Part shown: in pieces, positions 10,542 to 20,372 of the stretch
Position numbering within the stretch: position 1 is the first letter of the stretch
How the letters are laid out: the number at the start of each line of letters is the position of its first letter
Source of the DNA: Poriferisphaera corsica
Lineage (GTDB): Bacteria; Planctomycetota; Phycisphaerae; Phycisphaerales; Phycisphaeraceae
Direction: 5' to 3'
DNA length: 64,000 bases
Assembly (NCBI RefSeq): GCF_007747445.1
Contig: NZ_CP036425.1
Span: 4,076,175 to 4,140,174, forward strand
Made by a program: the position numbers and the translations under genes
Notes under the pieces: model-generated
Databases searched by the model: none
Told to the model about the DNA's origin: nothing
Seen by the model: the letters and a program-made list of their open reading frames with translations, nothing else

Positions 10542-11648
10542 GTGATCGTGTGATTGATCCTGCTTGTTTGTTTGCTGACTGACTGCGTAGTTAATGAGTT
10601 GTTGGTTCAGCTAATTTTGATTCATAAATTGATTGAGTTTGTATGCTTGCCCCACAAAACGCTTACACTGATTAGCATTTGATAGTTGTCCATCGTTTTA
10701 TTCTCTCCTGTTTTTGCACCTGCCTACATGTTTATGCCACCTTTAACCTGCTTTGAAAATTGATTCTTCATTGATTTATGTTGTTTTTTACTTTTTAAAA
10801 AGGGATTGCAGTCATCGCCTTTAACTGCAATCCCGTCCCCCCCCTCATTCCGCCCCCGTCCGATTCGACCTTAGCACGATTGCTACCTATAGCCCTGCCA
10901 TTGTTTGGATTCTGGCATTTGCCCCCATTGCCTCAAATTGGGTGCGCCCATTTCCAACCACTTTTCAGTTCCTCTTGAATCCAACGAATTTGCCTTTCAT
11001 CTTTATGGACAAAAATGATTTACGATCTTGCTAACACACAAAAACAATTGACCACATGAAATTAAAAAATCAATTAATTTCTTAGCCATCTCTACAACTT
11101 CCTTTTGATTTAGTAACCGACCATAACATCCCAATCCGCTCACACCGTTAGACATACACCTGTCTCCTTTCAAATAACTATTAGAAAACCTTCCCAGCCC
11201 ATACCGTATGGGTTGCTCACGTGTTTTCTAAATTTTGTTTTATCCTTGCCTCTTGAATGCTGGTGCAATTTGCTACATGCTCTTGCACTCTTCCTCAATC
11301 ATTGTGTATAGGTTATGACATTAGCCCGCTCACAATGGACAACTTTTTAGTCGACTTCAGATTTTTTTTCACAATCTATATTGCTATTGCTCCGCATTGC
11401 CCGTTTCAAACGGATTCAACCCCTTAGCTGCTAGGGCTCATAAATCATGCCCTTTTCCCACTGATTTAGATATAGCCTATCAAACGCAGCCGCATAACAT
11501 GGAAACATCGCATGAAAATTCGTCTTAGCTCCTTAAGGTTGCCGTTGTAAGTACGTCCCTTTCTTCATTGATAAATACAAGTTATCACACGACACCCCCT
11601 GAGAATGGAAACATCGAGTAAGTTTTTTTGACTACAGGCAGCGTAATG
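10542..11648. other. 1.1 kb gene-poor stretch inside the element
   Basis: No reading frame with start, ribosome site and plausible composition. It holds a minus-strand terminator-like hairpin GGGATTGCAGT (10802-10812) / ACTGCAATCCC (10824-10834) with T5 on the minus side. There is also a palindrome CCCATACCGTATGGG (11198-11212) and two copies of GGAAACATCG (about 11502 and 11606). A terminator this far below the 116-residue gene suggests either a long 3' untranslated region or an unrecognised minus-strand RNA. Confidence 0.4.
10802..10834 (-). terminator. Rho-independent terminator, minus strand
   Basis: 11-bp perfect stem, 11-base loop. On the minus strand it is followed by CCCTTTTTAAAAAG. 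It ends transcription coming from higher coordinates before the primase-like gene. Confidence 0.65.
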
Positions 11649-11999
11649 TCAGTTTGGCGGAATTAGTTCTTTGAGCGTATCCCATCGGCCTACTGCTTGA
11701 AACAGAATATGCTTGATCTCTGCTTCACCTGCGCGGTCGATGAAGTTTGCTGTGTGCGTAGGCAGTTCGGGCAAGTTATCGAGGTCGGGCAGATCGTCAC
11801 CGATCATGTCGAGAAGAAAAAGAAGCTTGAGGTGAGAGATGGTTGCGGGTGACAGTGAAGAAGAAGCTGGCTTGGCTGGAGGGGCATTAAGAATACGGGT
11901 GATTTGGTCGGCGTGGATTTGCTGAAAAGGGTTTGGGACGTTGTCGCAATGAATCTTGACATTCTCGCCACAGTTCGGACAGAAAACGAGGTGTAACAT
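11649..11999 (-). CDS. Small hypothetical protein with N-terminal zinc-ribbon-like motif
   Basis: 116 residues beginning MLHLVFCPNCGENVKIHC. The CPNCG knuckle plus a later Cys could bind zinc, as in small nucleic-acid-binding proteins. The rest is helical and acidic, without a family I recognise. The start is well supported: GGAGG lies 10 bases before the ATG. It sits alone inside the integrated element. A long hairpin with a T-run lies immediately upstream, so its expression may be attenuated. A role in control of the element is possible but not shown. Confidence 0.7.
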   Translation of the reverse strand: MLHLVFCPNCGENVKIHCDNVPNPFQQIHADQITRILNAPPAKPASSSLSPATISHLKLLFLLDMIGDDLPDLDNLPELPTHTANFIDRAGEAEIKHILFQAVGRWDTLKELIPPN

Positions 12000-12037
12000 G
12001 GCTGTGAACCTCCGGCCTATCGCACAAGCAGGCGCAT

Positions 12038-12114
12038 AAAAAAGGGGTGCTGTTTGTGTGTCTTACAGAGAGGCCTACCACAGCCCACACGTGAAACACG
12101 ACAAGACAGCACCC
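12038..12114 (-). promoter_or_regulatory. Long hairpin with T-run just upstream of the 116-residue gene
   Basis: On the minus strand GGGTGCTGT (12106-12114) pairs with ACAGCACCCC (12044-12053) across a 52-base loop, and T6 follows (12038-12043). The ribosome-binding site of the next gene begins about 25 bases later. It is either the terminator of upstream transcription or an attenuator in the leader. Confidence 0.55.
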
Positions 12115-12329
12115 TATCCGGGTGCGTGATTCTTGCGCGTTCACGTGTTAGAAAAGTGGTAGTTTCTCTGTAAACGCAGCAAGTTCTACGCAGAACTTAC
12201 TTTTTCAGTTGTCGGCAGCCATGAATGAGCATGCGTGCGGGGAAATACCGCGTAGCCGCCATTCGTGGCTCCAATACATATTATGGCATAAACATAGATA
12301 TGTGTGAAGAATGATATTGAGCAATAGAT

Positions 12330-12361
12330 AATGGCCAAAGCATTTTGCAGCTTTGGCCATT
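12330..12361 (-). terminator. Terminator of the first autotransporter gene
   Basis: 11-bp perfect stem AATGGCCAAAG / CTTTGGCCATT with a 10-base loop, 32 bases after the autotransporter stop. The T-rich side is better on the plus strand, so it may work in both directions. Confidence 0.65.
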
Positions 12362-12392
12362 TTATTTTCATTAACCCAACTCGATCTATAGC

Positions 12393-15300
12393 TTAGAAAA
12401 GCAAGTTTAAACCTACAGTGAGGTTCTGTGTCTTCAGGCTGCTACGATGTTCATATGAGTAATCGAGGGATGCTTTGAGTTTATCGCTTATTTGATAATC
12501 GAAGCCTGCACCGAATTCGATTGCGACTTTATCAGCTTCGATGCCAGTCGTTTGGAATGGTGTTGAGCCGAATGCTTGGAAGGTTGACTCGACTGTTGGT
12601 GCATCGTTTGTGAAGTCATATTTATAGAGCAATAGGCCATTGAAGGTGAGTTGATCATTATATTGATATTCAGCTTTTGCCCCCACGGTTGCTGTAACAA
12701 TATCGCTGCTGAATGAATCCACATCTAAACCCAAGCTACCCGCATTCGATTCGGAGTAGGACTCTTGCGTGAAGTAGGTATAAGCTAATTGAGCGTTAGG
12801 CGTAAATGAGATTCGACCATCATTGAAATTCATTTGATAGCTTGTGCCAATATAATTGGTGAATGAATGTGAGAGGACATCGTTAGCTTCTGCGGTTCGG
12901 TTGAGCGCTGTTTCACGTTCATAATCTGACATGCCGAGTGTGTAAATAGAACCGGCTTCATACTTGAATTTTGATGGTTGATAGGCAAAATAAAGACCTG
13001 CGGTAAGTGCATCTAGCTTGGTTGAGCTGTTTGAATTGTGTGTATCTACGTCGGCATTAGCATAACCGAGAGCGAACCCGATGAGTGCATTTTCACTTTG
13101 ACGGTCAATGCCGACGAGGGAACCGACGGCGGTGGAGCGGTAGCCGAGGATATTGTCTTGATCATCCTGATCGGTATAGCTACCGAAGGCCGATGTCCAT
13201 ACTTCGTAGCCATCCTGATCGCGTAATGACGGGCCAGACAGCAGCAGGGCGTAAGTATCACTGTCTGCTTTAGTGGCGGCATTGGCGAGACCACTGGATC
13301 GGCCGGTGAATTTACCGACAACGCTTATCGCTGCACTGGTCGTGGCATTGGCAGTAGTGAGCGATGACTGAGGCCCGATCTTGTTAAGTTCTTCGCGAAG
13401 CTCATCTTCAGTCATGTCCTGAAACTGGTCGAGGATGTCCTCGAGGTCGTCGCCGTCAGCGAGCTGGTCGAGGGCATTTTGTAGTGAAGTTGCAGCGTTA
13501 AATGCTGTGCCGTTGGCAAATTCCTGAAGATCGGCAAATGTTGAAGCTTCAATAAGAAGGTTATTGCCGTCGAGAGAGAGTTTGCCTTTGTAGTCAATGA
13601 GTGCTGTATCGAGGACATTGATGAGATCTGCGACGTCTCCGGAGCTGTCAATGGTGATGCCGGTGTCTGTCGTAACCAGGGTAAAGGTGGTGTCCTCAAT
13701 CAGCACACCATCAAGTTGCGTTCTAATGATTGCGCCTTCGGCGAAGGTTACATTGCCAGCATTGATCGTATCAGTTGTGCCGTCAGCAGAATGGAGGTTG
13801 AAGAAGAGACCACCACCAGTTTCGACATTGAGGTTTTCGGTTTGGAGGTTGCCGTTGGTAGCGAGAAGGCCATGCTGAATGTCGATGGTAGTCAAGGTGT
13901 TAAGTTGTTGACTGCCATCATCGGCGGCATCGAGGAGGTTGAGGGTCCAAACTTCATCTGTGGCCGAGGTGGTGCCGATGTCTTGCTGAATAACGAGGGT
14001 TTCGATGCCGTAGAGGTTGTGATTGAAGGTGCCGGCACCTTGGAGGGTGAGCGTGTCATCGGTGGGAAGATCGCCGGGGCCGGCAGTGTTATCGTTATCA
14101 CCGAGTCTGATGTCGCCGATGATGTTGGCACCGGATGAGAGGGTAACAGTATCGTCGGAAGCTGCACTACCAGACCAAGCGGAGCCATCCCAGCTTTCGG
14201 TGGTAATGGCGGCGGCGTGGCCATCTATGTCGGTGGCGGTAGCGGAGATGGTGCCGGTGATGTTCTGAATGCTGAGCGATGGGGCAAAGATGCCGTAAAC
14301 GTTGTCAGTACCTTGAGCGGCGATGGTGCCCGCAAAGTTGCCAATGATATTGATGTTACCACTGTTTGAGTAGAGGCCATAGACATCACTGCCAGTTCCT
14401 GTGACGTCGATATGGCTGTCGCTAGCGACGGAGCCGATGTTGATATCGCCATTTGCATAGAGGCCGTAAGCGAAGGATTCGTTTGATCCATTTGCACCGG
14501 CGTCGACAGTAATATCGCCTGCAAAAGCATTCGTGATATCGATATGACCATTGCTTGCATAAAGACCATAGACCCCGTGGCCAGTACCAGTGACAAGGAT
14601 TTGACTCCCGCTATTAACAGAACCGATGCTGATGTCGTTCCATGCGTAGAGGCCGTAAGCGGCAGATTCACCTGACCCATTTTGCCCCGCATTCACGATA
14701 AGGTCGCCAGCGAAATCATTGGTGATATTAATATCGCCAAGCAGCGCATTAAACCCATATACGGAGTTGCCAGTTCCTGTGACGACGATCTGGCTGTCAC
14801 TGGTGACGGAATCAAGGTTGATATTGAGTGTTGTATAGAGGCCGTTGGCGAAGGATTGGCCTGATGAATCACCGGCGTTGACGGTGATGTCGCCGGCAAA
14901 GGGGTTGGCGATGCTGATGTTACCTCCTGACACCATACCGAAGACAAAATTGCCGGTGCCGGTGATGTCAATGTGGCTGTCGCTGGAGACGGAACCGATG
15001 TTGATATCGCCATTTGCATAGAGGCCGTAAGCGTAGGATTCGTTTGATCCATTTGCACCGGCGTCGACAGTAATATCGCCTGCAAAAGCATTCGTGATAT
15101 CGATATTACCGCTGTCTGAACGAATTCCGTAAACATTGGTACCGGTGCCGGAAACATTGATGCTGCTATCGGTGGTGATGGAGTCGGCAATGATGTCGTT
15201 CTGTGCATAGATGCCGTTGGCGAAAGATTGGCCTGATGAATCACCGGAGTTGACGGTAAGGTCACCGGCAAAATCGTTGAGGTTTACGTTGCCTTGGCTT

Positions 15301-15737
15301 GAGAAGATTGCATAGGTATGAGCCCCAGTCGAGTCAACCTGTAGCAAGGCGGTGTCGGAGAAGTTGAGATTCAGATCGTCTGTGCTGGTAGTATATATGG
15401 CATAAAAACCTGGCTTTATGGCGTTGATGGCAACCTTGCCGTCGAAGTTGACGGTGGTAGGCTGGTCAGTTTTGAGCCAGTCACTAATCGCTGGGTTGGT
15501 GAGGTCGACCAGATGGCTGCCGTTTGGACCTGCGCCGACGATATCTGCACCGATATCGACGGTGTAAGCTCCGCCACCAACGTTAATGTCATAGGGTTCG
15601 GTGCCGGAACCTATTTGATACTCAATATCAAGGGGGGCTGTGGCAACAAAACCGGCAAAAGCGGGGGCGGTGAGGGACATGCTGCAAAAAGCAGCAAGAA
15701 GGTACGATGTTTTAAAGGTCACAGGTGAATTCGTCAT
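12393..15737 (-). CDS. Type V autotransporter with repeated passenger (AT1)
   Basis: About 1114 residues from the ATG at 15737. A signal peptide (SYLLAAFCSMSLTAPAFAG) is followed by a passenger containing five 62-residue repeats, each starting FAGD(I/L)(T/I)V and containing YG(L/I)Y and V(S/T)GTG motifs, then a partial sixth. This pattern predicts a right-handed beta-helix. A linker (DQFQDMTEDELREELNKIGPQ) precedes a C-terminal beta-barrel of about 280 residues ending in Leu-Leu-Phe, the terminal aromatic needed for Bam-dependent insertion. It should be displayed at or released from the outer membrane; the ligand is unknown. The barrel is highly similar to that of the protein at 16492-20136. 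No clear ribosome site supports the chosen start; a TTG at 15785 is an alternative. It is the last gene before the right attachment repeat. Confidence 0.88.
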   Translation of the reverse strand: MTNSPVTFKTSYLLAAFCSMSLTAPAFAGFVATAPLDIEYQIGSGTEPYDINVGGGAYTVDIGADIVGAGPNGSHLVDLTNPAISDWLKTDQPTTVNFDGKVAINAIKPGFYAIYTTSTDDLNLNFSDTALLQVDSTGAHTYAIFSSQGNVNLNDFAGDLTVNSGDSSGQSFANGIYAQNDIIADSITTDSSINVSGTGTNVYGIRSDSGNIDITNAFAGDITVDAGANGSNESYAYGLYANGDINIGSVSSDSHIDITGTGNFVFGMVSGGNISIANPFAGDITVNAGDSSGQSFANGLYTTLNINLDSVTSDSQIVVTGTGNSVYGFNALLGDINITNDFAGDLIVNAGQNGSGESAAYGLYAWNDISIGSVNSGSQILVTGTGHGVYGLYASNGHIDITNAFAGDITVDAGANGSNESFAYGLYANGDINIGSVASDSHIDVTGTGSDVYGLYSNSGNINIIGNFAGTIAAQGTDNVYGIFAPSLSIQNITGTISATATDIDGHAAAITTESWDGSAWSGSAASDDTVTLSSGANIIGDIRLGDNDNTAGPGDLPTDDTLTLQGAGTFNHNLYGIETLVIQQDIGTTSATDEVWTLNLLDAADDGSQQLNTLTTIDIQHGLLATNGNLQTENLNVETGGGLFFNLHSADGTTDTINAGNVTFAEGAIIRTQLDGVLIEDTTFTLVTTDTGITIDSSGDVADLINVLDTALIDYKGKLSLDGNNLLIEASTFADLQEFANGTAFNAATSLQNALDQLADGDDLEDILDQFQDMTEDELREELNKIGPQSSLTTANATTSAAISVVGKFTGRSSGLANAATKADSDTYALLLSGPSLRDQDGYEVWTSAFGSYTDQDDQDNILGYRSTAVGSLVGIDRQSENALIGFALGYANADVDTHNSNSSTKLDALTAGLYFAYQPSKFKYEAGSIYTLGMSDYERETALNRTAEANDVLSHSFTNYIGTSYQMNFNDGRISFTPNAQLAYTYFTQESYSESNAGSLGLDVDSFSSDIVTATVGAKAEYQYNDQLTFNGLLLYKYDFTNDAPTVESTFQAFGSTPFQTTGIEADKVAIEFGAGFDYQISDKLKASLDYSYEHRSSLKTQNLTVGLNLLF
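14440..15106 (-). repeat. Near-identical DNA repeat units inside AT1
   Basis: Bases 15001-15106 and 14440-14545 are almost identical over 106 bases (one difference seen), spaced 561 bases, which is three 62-residue units. Neighbouring units are more diverged. This suggests recent intragenic duplication or conversion. Confidence 0.75.
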
Positions 15738-15785
15738 CAATGATTCCATGCAATAGAAATTTGAACCAATTGCATTGATGTCCAA

Positions 15786-16231
15786 CTAACAAATCAAAGG
15801 CATTGGCATGAACATAGTAGAGATGCAAGTACAGACACAGGCTTGCTATCTGATCCTAGTAATATACCTTATTGTTACAGACTTATCACATAAGCATAAA
15901 CTTATGGCTATAGCTGAAATTCGGTAACTTAAACAATAATATAGTTCGATCGCTTGTAAAAAATATGAATTGCATTGATGGGAAAACGTGAGTTGCTGAT
16001 GACAATGATGTGTTGAAATAGAATCAATGCTATTACAGTATGGTAGAGTTGGCCTGTATGATGATGCTGATCAGAAACCCATCATTTCCTGAAATTCGAC
16101 CAGATTCAGATATAGAAAAAGAGAAACGGTACAGATAACAAATTTTGGTCGAAAGCTATTCTGCGCACTCTACATTTTTTTGGTTTTATAAATTCTTTGT
16201 ATTTCTTCTCTTATGATTCACCGAATGAGAG
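15786..16231. other. Intergenic region between AT1 and attR
   Basis: A/T-rich, no reading frame or repeat recognised. It presumably holds the AT1 promoter and the right end of the mobile element. Confidence 0.4.
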
Positions 16232-16361
16232 TTGCCAAATCGTCGTACGGATTCTTCTCGTACCGCGGGTTCGAGTCCCATCTCCCGCTTAATTCCCTTA
16301 ATCCCTTATTTTCAAGGGTTTTTGTTTTACACTCCGAAGCAATTGTTCTCTTTCATTCTGC
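16232..16361 (+). repeat. attR: degraded tRNA-Ser 3' half and flank
   Basis: Matches 6946-7080. It retains the anticodon-loop region (as TTGCCAAAT), variable arm, T arm (GCGGG-TTCGAGT-CCCAT, one arm damaged) and a decayed terminator, but has no D arm or acceptor 5' strand. It is not a functional tRNA. It marks the right end of the element. Confidence 0.8.
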
Positions 16362-16491
16362 ACGCGAACTATGTTTGGGAGTGCGGTAGATTTATATCAA
16401 AACAAAAAAGTGAGTCGAGTATGGTCTACTCAACTCACTTTACTTTCAATCGTTGCGATATCACTACTGCGTGCTTGGATTCCTTGCTTTT

Positions 16492-19400
16492 TTAGAACAG
16501 AAGATTTAAGCCTAAGGTCAGATTTTGAGTTTTTAAGCTGCTGCGATGTTCGTATGAATAATCACAAGACACTTTGAAACGATCGCTGATTTGATAATCC
16601 AGACCGGCACCTAACTCAATTGCGTTCTTGTCTGTTTCAAGTCCTGTGGTTTTGAATGGAGTTGAGCCAACTGATTGGAAGGATGACTCGACTGTGGGGG
16701 CGTCATTCACTAAATCGTACTTATATAGAAGCGAGCTGTTGAGGGTTAATTGGTCGCTGTGACGGTATTGGGATTTTATGCCGACGGTTGCGGTGATGAT
16801 GTCGTTGTTGAATGAATCGACATCAAGTCCGAGGCTGCCGACGCCTGACTCTGAGTATGACTCTTGTGTGAAGTAGGTATATGAGAATTGAGCGTTAGGT
16901 GATAGTGAAATCCGGTCATCCTGCAATCTCATTTCATAGCTTGCGCCGATGTAGTTTGTGAATGTATGAGAAAGAACATCGTCTGCTTCGGCAGTCTGAT
17001 TGAGTGGGACTTCACGTTCAAAGTCTGACATGCCTAACGTGTAAATCGAGCCGGCTTCGTACTTGATTGCTGAAGACTGGTATGCGGCGTAGAAACCTGC
17101 GGTGAGTGCGTCCAGCTCCGTTGAGCTGTTTGAGTTATTTGTATCAATGTCAGCGTATGCGTAGCCGAGTGCGAAACCGACCAGAACGTTTTCACCTTGG
17201 CGGTCAAGGCCAACGAGTGTGCCGAGTGCTTTTGATTTGTAGCCGTTAATTAGGCCGTCATCATCTTGCTTTGACAATGAGCCAAAGGTTGATGCCCATG
17301 CCTGGTAGCCATCTTTATCACGAAGGGCTGGGCCTGCGAGCAGGATCGGGTATTCGTTCGACAGACCTGATTGTGCAAGTGAGCTGCTGCGGCTCGCGGA
17401 GCTTGTACGTGAGGTGAGTTGATTTGTAACGCCAGTGGAGACATTGGAAGTTGCATCGGCAACACCAATTGATGCTTGCGGAGACAATTTGCGTACGACT
17501 TTATCGATTTCTTCTGCGTTGCTGAGAGTCTGCAGATGGGCAACGTAATCTTTGATCTCTTGGCCTACTGAAGCATTATTCAGTGCAGCCTGGAGCGATG
17601 TTGCGATCCCGTCGTTAGAGGATGAGGTTACAGAATCCAGTGATGTAGGAGTTGCTATGATCTGCTTCTTATCACTTGGTGATGCGTCATAGATTTCGTA
17701 GTCAATTAAAGCACTGTCTTTAATTGCGATGATTGCACCGTTGTCAGTGATCACATTTTCGGCATCAAGAATGGTGTATATTTTTTGTTCGAGGATTGCT
17801 TCGCCTTGCTGGGTGATAAGGCGTGAGCCGTCGGCAAGATTGATCGATTGTGCGGTGACGGTTGCATCATCGGTTAATTCAAAAATCATGCCTGCATTTG
17901 ATGCTAGGTTCAAGGCTCCTGAGATCTCAACACCGCCATCAACCTTCAAGTAGCCGGTGTACACGTCAAGCTGGTCGACGGCTGCTTTTTTAGATAATTT
18001 CCAAGTGTTGGTTTCATGAATTGAGCTGATGATTGCAGCTTGTTTCTGTACAGCGTCCAAATCATCAAAGCCAACAATGAGTGAGACTGCGCTATTGACC
18101 TTGATATGCTCAATATTGTGCAGCGTATCGTTGTATGTCCCGTAGCCTTCGAGTGTCAGAATATCTGCCTCACCAACATCCTGACTGCCTAGATCAATAT
18201 CACCAATGACGACTGCGCCATCCTTCAGTGTTAGTCGATCGTTGCCTGTGTGCGAGTTGATGGCATAATTGAAATTACCGTCGGTTGTTGTAGCTGCGAT
18301 TGTTCCTGAGACAACGGTATCCAGAGTGCCATAAGAAGCAATGCCAATTGCTGCATCTTTTCCATGAACACGTATCGCACCACTGATTTCACCGATTGAG
18401 AAATCACCGCTACTGACAATACCTGCAGCAGCACCGAAAACATTTTCAGTGGCACCGGGTAATTCCAAACTATTTCCGCTATTGCTGTAACCATTTGCCT
18501 GCACACTGATCACACCTGAAACATTACCAATTATGAGGTGATCTTCTGATAGAATGCCGTATGCTTTTCGGTTAGCACCGACAACGATTTGACCATCAAT
18601 ATTGCCGACCGTTACAGACCCGCTGTCATCGTTATCATTTTCGCTTTGTAACAGGATGCCATAAGCTTCACTATTCAAGCCTTCAGCGATAGCGATTAGT
18701 GTTGCGTCCTCTGTGATATTATTGAGGTTGATCGTTCCATCATCTTTACTTGAGTATATTGCAGCGGATATCGCAACTGGTTCAGCAGTCGTGAGTGTTG
18801 CTGTTACTTGTGTAACTGGAGGAGTTTCCTCTGCTGCGCTAAATGTCAGCGTGTATTCAGATAATCCGATGGATGCATTGCCGTCGATTGTCATGATGCT
18901 TCCGTCAACCCCTATCGATCCAATTGAAATACTGTTCCCTGTACCGTTATAGACCACGGTACCGCCGCCACCGATGATGATGACGCCGCCACCTGTCCAC
19001 GGAGGCAAAACGATGCCGGAATCTTCTTTGGGCTGGCCTGCGGCGTATGCAGAGATTGTGCCTGTAATATCGCCGTCAACAGTCAGGTTACCGTTGCTAT
19101 GTAACCCATAAGCCCGGCTTGGATTGTCTCCGATCGGTGTGCCTAAATCGCCGCTGATTGCTTTGATCGTACCCCTGATACCAACTGTGTCATCGGAACC
19201 ATTATCTTTGCCAATTTGCAAATCAGAATTAGAAGTATAGATTCCTCGCGCAGCGTAACCTGCACCGCTGACTGATTCGATAATACCTGAGATATCGCCG
19301 ATTGATTGCGCCTTGTAGGAACTCAGCCCGTGTGCAGAGCCGGAACTTCGTGTAGCGATGGTGCCTGTGATATTGCCAACCGTCAGAACTTCGCCTGAAC

Positions 19401-20136
19401 TCACTCCTGTTGCACCAATACCGCTGTCATCAACAATGATGGATCCTGAGATATCGCCAAGAATGAGATTATCGCTTGCGGATAAGCCACGACCATGGTG
19501 GCCGGTCTTCACATAAATTTGCCCAGCTACATCACCGATTATCATGGTGTCTTTAGCATAGATGCCGTTGCCAACCCCATATTCTACATCAGCAGATACG
19601 ACAATAGTCGCATCTTGTGTGATATCACCCATCACGATATCGCCGTTTGAGAAGATGCCGGCTGCGCGGATCTTATTATTTTGGTGGCTATTAACGCCTT
19701 TGATGATGGCTGTTATCTTCGCTGAAACATCACCTGCAATACTGACGTCTTTGCTGCAATAAATACCCATCGAATCGTAGTAAGAGTAGGATCCATAAGA
19801 TGGTGGATATTGCGTTTCACTGGTTCCTGATTCAGTATAGATTTCGCCGAGAATAGCGTTGGCATTGACAATGCCGAGGCTTTGAATGCCATATGCATCA
19901 CCGCGGCCGGTGTTTTTCGCATACATGAAGGATTCGTTCGTGAATGTCGCGTTGACACCATCGGAATCGAATGAGCCACATGCTAATGCATTTGTCGTTG
20001 AATCCTCGATGATGTGCTGTTTGATCTCTGCGTTGTATGGTGCGGCATTAATGGATTGGCATAATCCCAGACCAGTCGACATCACAGTAAACGCACTCAA
20101 AAGAGTAGCTGTGCTATAGCGGCAGATATTATTCAT
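16492..20136 (-). CDS. Type V autotransporter paralogue (AT2)
   Basis: 1214 residues from the ATG at 20136, which has GGAG 8 bases upstream. The signal peptide (TATLLSAFTVMSTGLGLCQSINA) is followed by a long beta-helical passenger built from short units of the form GDI(S/T)G(x)I with intervening variable turns. A glycine-rich stretch (GGGVIIIGGGG) lies near the middle. The linker and C-terminal barrel match AT1 closely (for example KYEAGSIYTLGMSD, YTYFTQESYSES, YEHRSSLKTQNLT and terminal LNLLF), while the passengers differ. This is the pattern of a conserved translocator with a diversified cargo. It lies immediately outside the right attachment repeat, on the chromosomal side. Confidence 0.88.
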   Translation of the reverse strand: MNNICRYSTATLLSAFTVMSTGLGLCQSINAAPYNAEIKQHIIEDSTTNALACGSFDSDGVNATFTNESFMYAKNTGRGDAYGIQSLGIVNANAILGEIYTESGTSETQYPPSYGSYSYYDSMGIYCSKDVSIAGDVSAKITAIIKGVNSHQNNKIRAAGIFSNGDIVMGDITQDATIVVSADVEYGVGNGIYAKDTMIIGDVAGQIYVKTGHHGRGLSASDNLILGDISGSIIVDDSGIGATGVSSGEVLTVGNITGTIATRSSGSAHGLSSYKAQSIGDISGIIESVSGAGYAARGIYTSNSDLQIGKDNGSDDTVGIRGTIKAISGDLGTPIGDNPSRAYGLHSNGNLTVDGDITGTISAYAAGQPKEDSGIVLPPWTGGGVIIIGGGGTVVYNGTGNSISIGSIGVDGSIMTIDGNASIGLSEYTLTFSAAEETPPVTQVTATLTTAEPVAISAAIYSSKDDGTINLNNITEDATLIAIAEGLNSEAYGILLQSENDNDDSGSVTVGNIDGQIVVGANRKAYGILSEDHLIIGNVSGVISVQANGYSNSGNSLELPGATENVFGAAAGIVSSGDFSIGEISGAIRVHGKDAAIGIASYGTLDTVVSGTIAATTTDGNFNYAINSHTGNDRLTLKDGAVVIGDIDLGSQDVGEADILTLEGYGTYNDTLHNIEHIKVNSAVSLIVGFDDLDAVQKQAAIISSIHETNTWKLSKKAAVDQLDVYTGYLKVDGGVEISGALNLASNAGMIFELTDDATVTAQSINLADGSRLITQQGEAILEQKIYTILDAENVITDNGAIIAIKDSALIDYEIYDASPSDKKQIIATPTSLDSVTSSSNDGIATSLQAALNNASVGQEIKDYVAHLQTLSNAEEIDKVVRKLSPQASIGVADATSNVSTGVTNQLTSRTSSASRSSSLAQSGLSNEYPILLAGPALRDKDGYQAWASTFGSLSKQDDDGLINGYKSKALGTLVGLDRQGENVLVGFALGYAYADIDTNNSNSSTELDALTAGFYAAYQSSAIKYEAGSIYTLGMSDFEREVPLNQTAEADDVLSHTFTNYIGASYEMRLQDDRISLSPNAQFSYTYFTQESYSESGVGSLGLDVDSFNNDIITATVGIKSQYRHSDQLTLNSSLLYKYDLVNDAPTVESSFQSVGSTPFKTTGLETDKNAIELGAGLDYQISDRFKVSCDYSYEHRSSLKTQNLTLGLNLLF

Positions 20137-20372
20137 GTATTGCTCCACGGATCGTTATGAATGGCAGGGATAAAGACCTGCGCATACAAGTCGGTTCATA
20201 CTTAAAGCATGTTGTGACGGAAATAAATTTGAGCCCCGAATTGCATTGCGTGGCAATTGGATCACAGGCTAAAGAATGTTGAATATGCTACTTGATGTGC
20301 ATGTCTATTGCGACTCTGACCGCTAATAGCCTGAGGTTTAAATACAGCACTTAAATTCGTATATAAACCAAA

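Noticed and set aside
11500-11616. CRISPR array suggested by the repeated GGAAACATCG
   Set aside because: Only two short copies about 100 bases apart, no regular repeat-spacer unit and no cas genes.
13716-14138. 140-codon plus-strand frame within AT1
   Set aside because: Antisense of the repeated passenger; no independent support.
16232-16495. Second tRNA-Ser gene, or an 87-codon frame over it
   Set aside because: Only the 3' half is homologous; the acceptor 5' strand and D arm are missing and the T stem is damaged. The frame simply translates the remnant.
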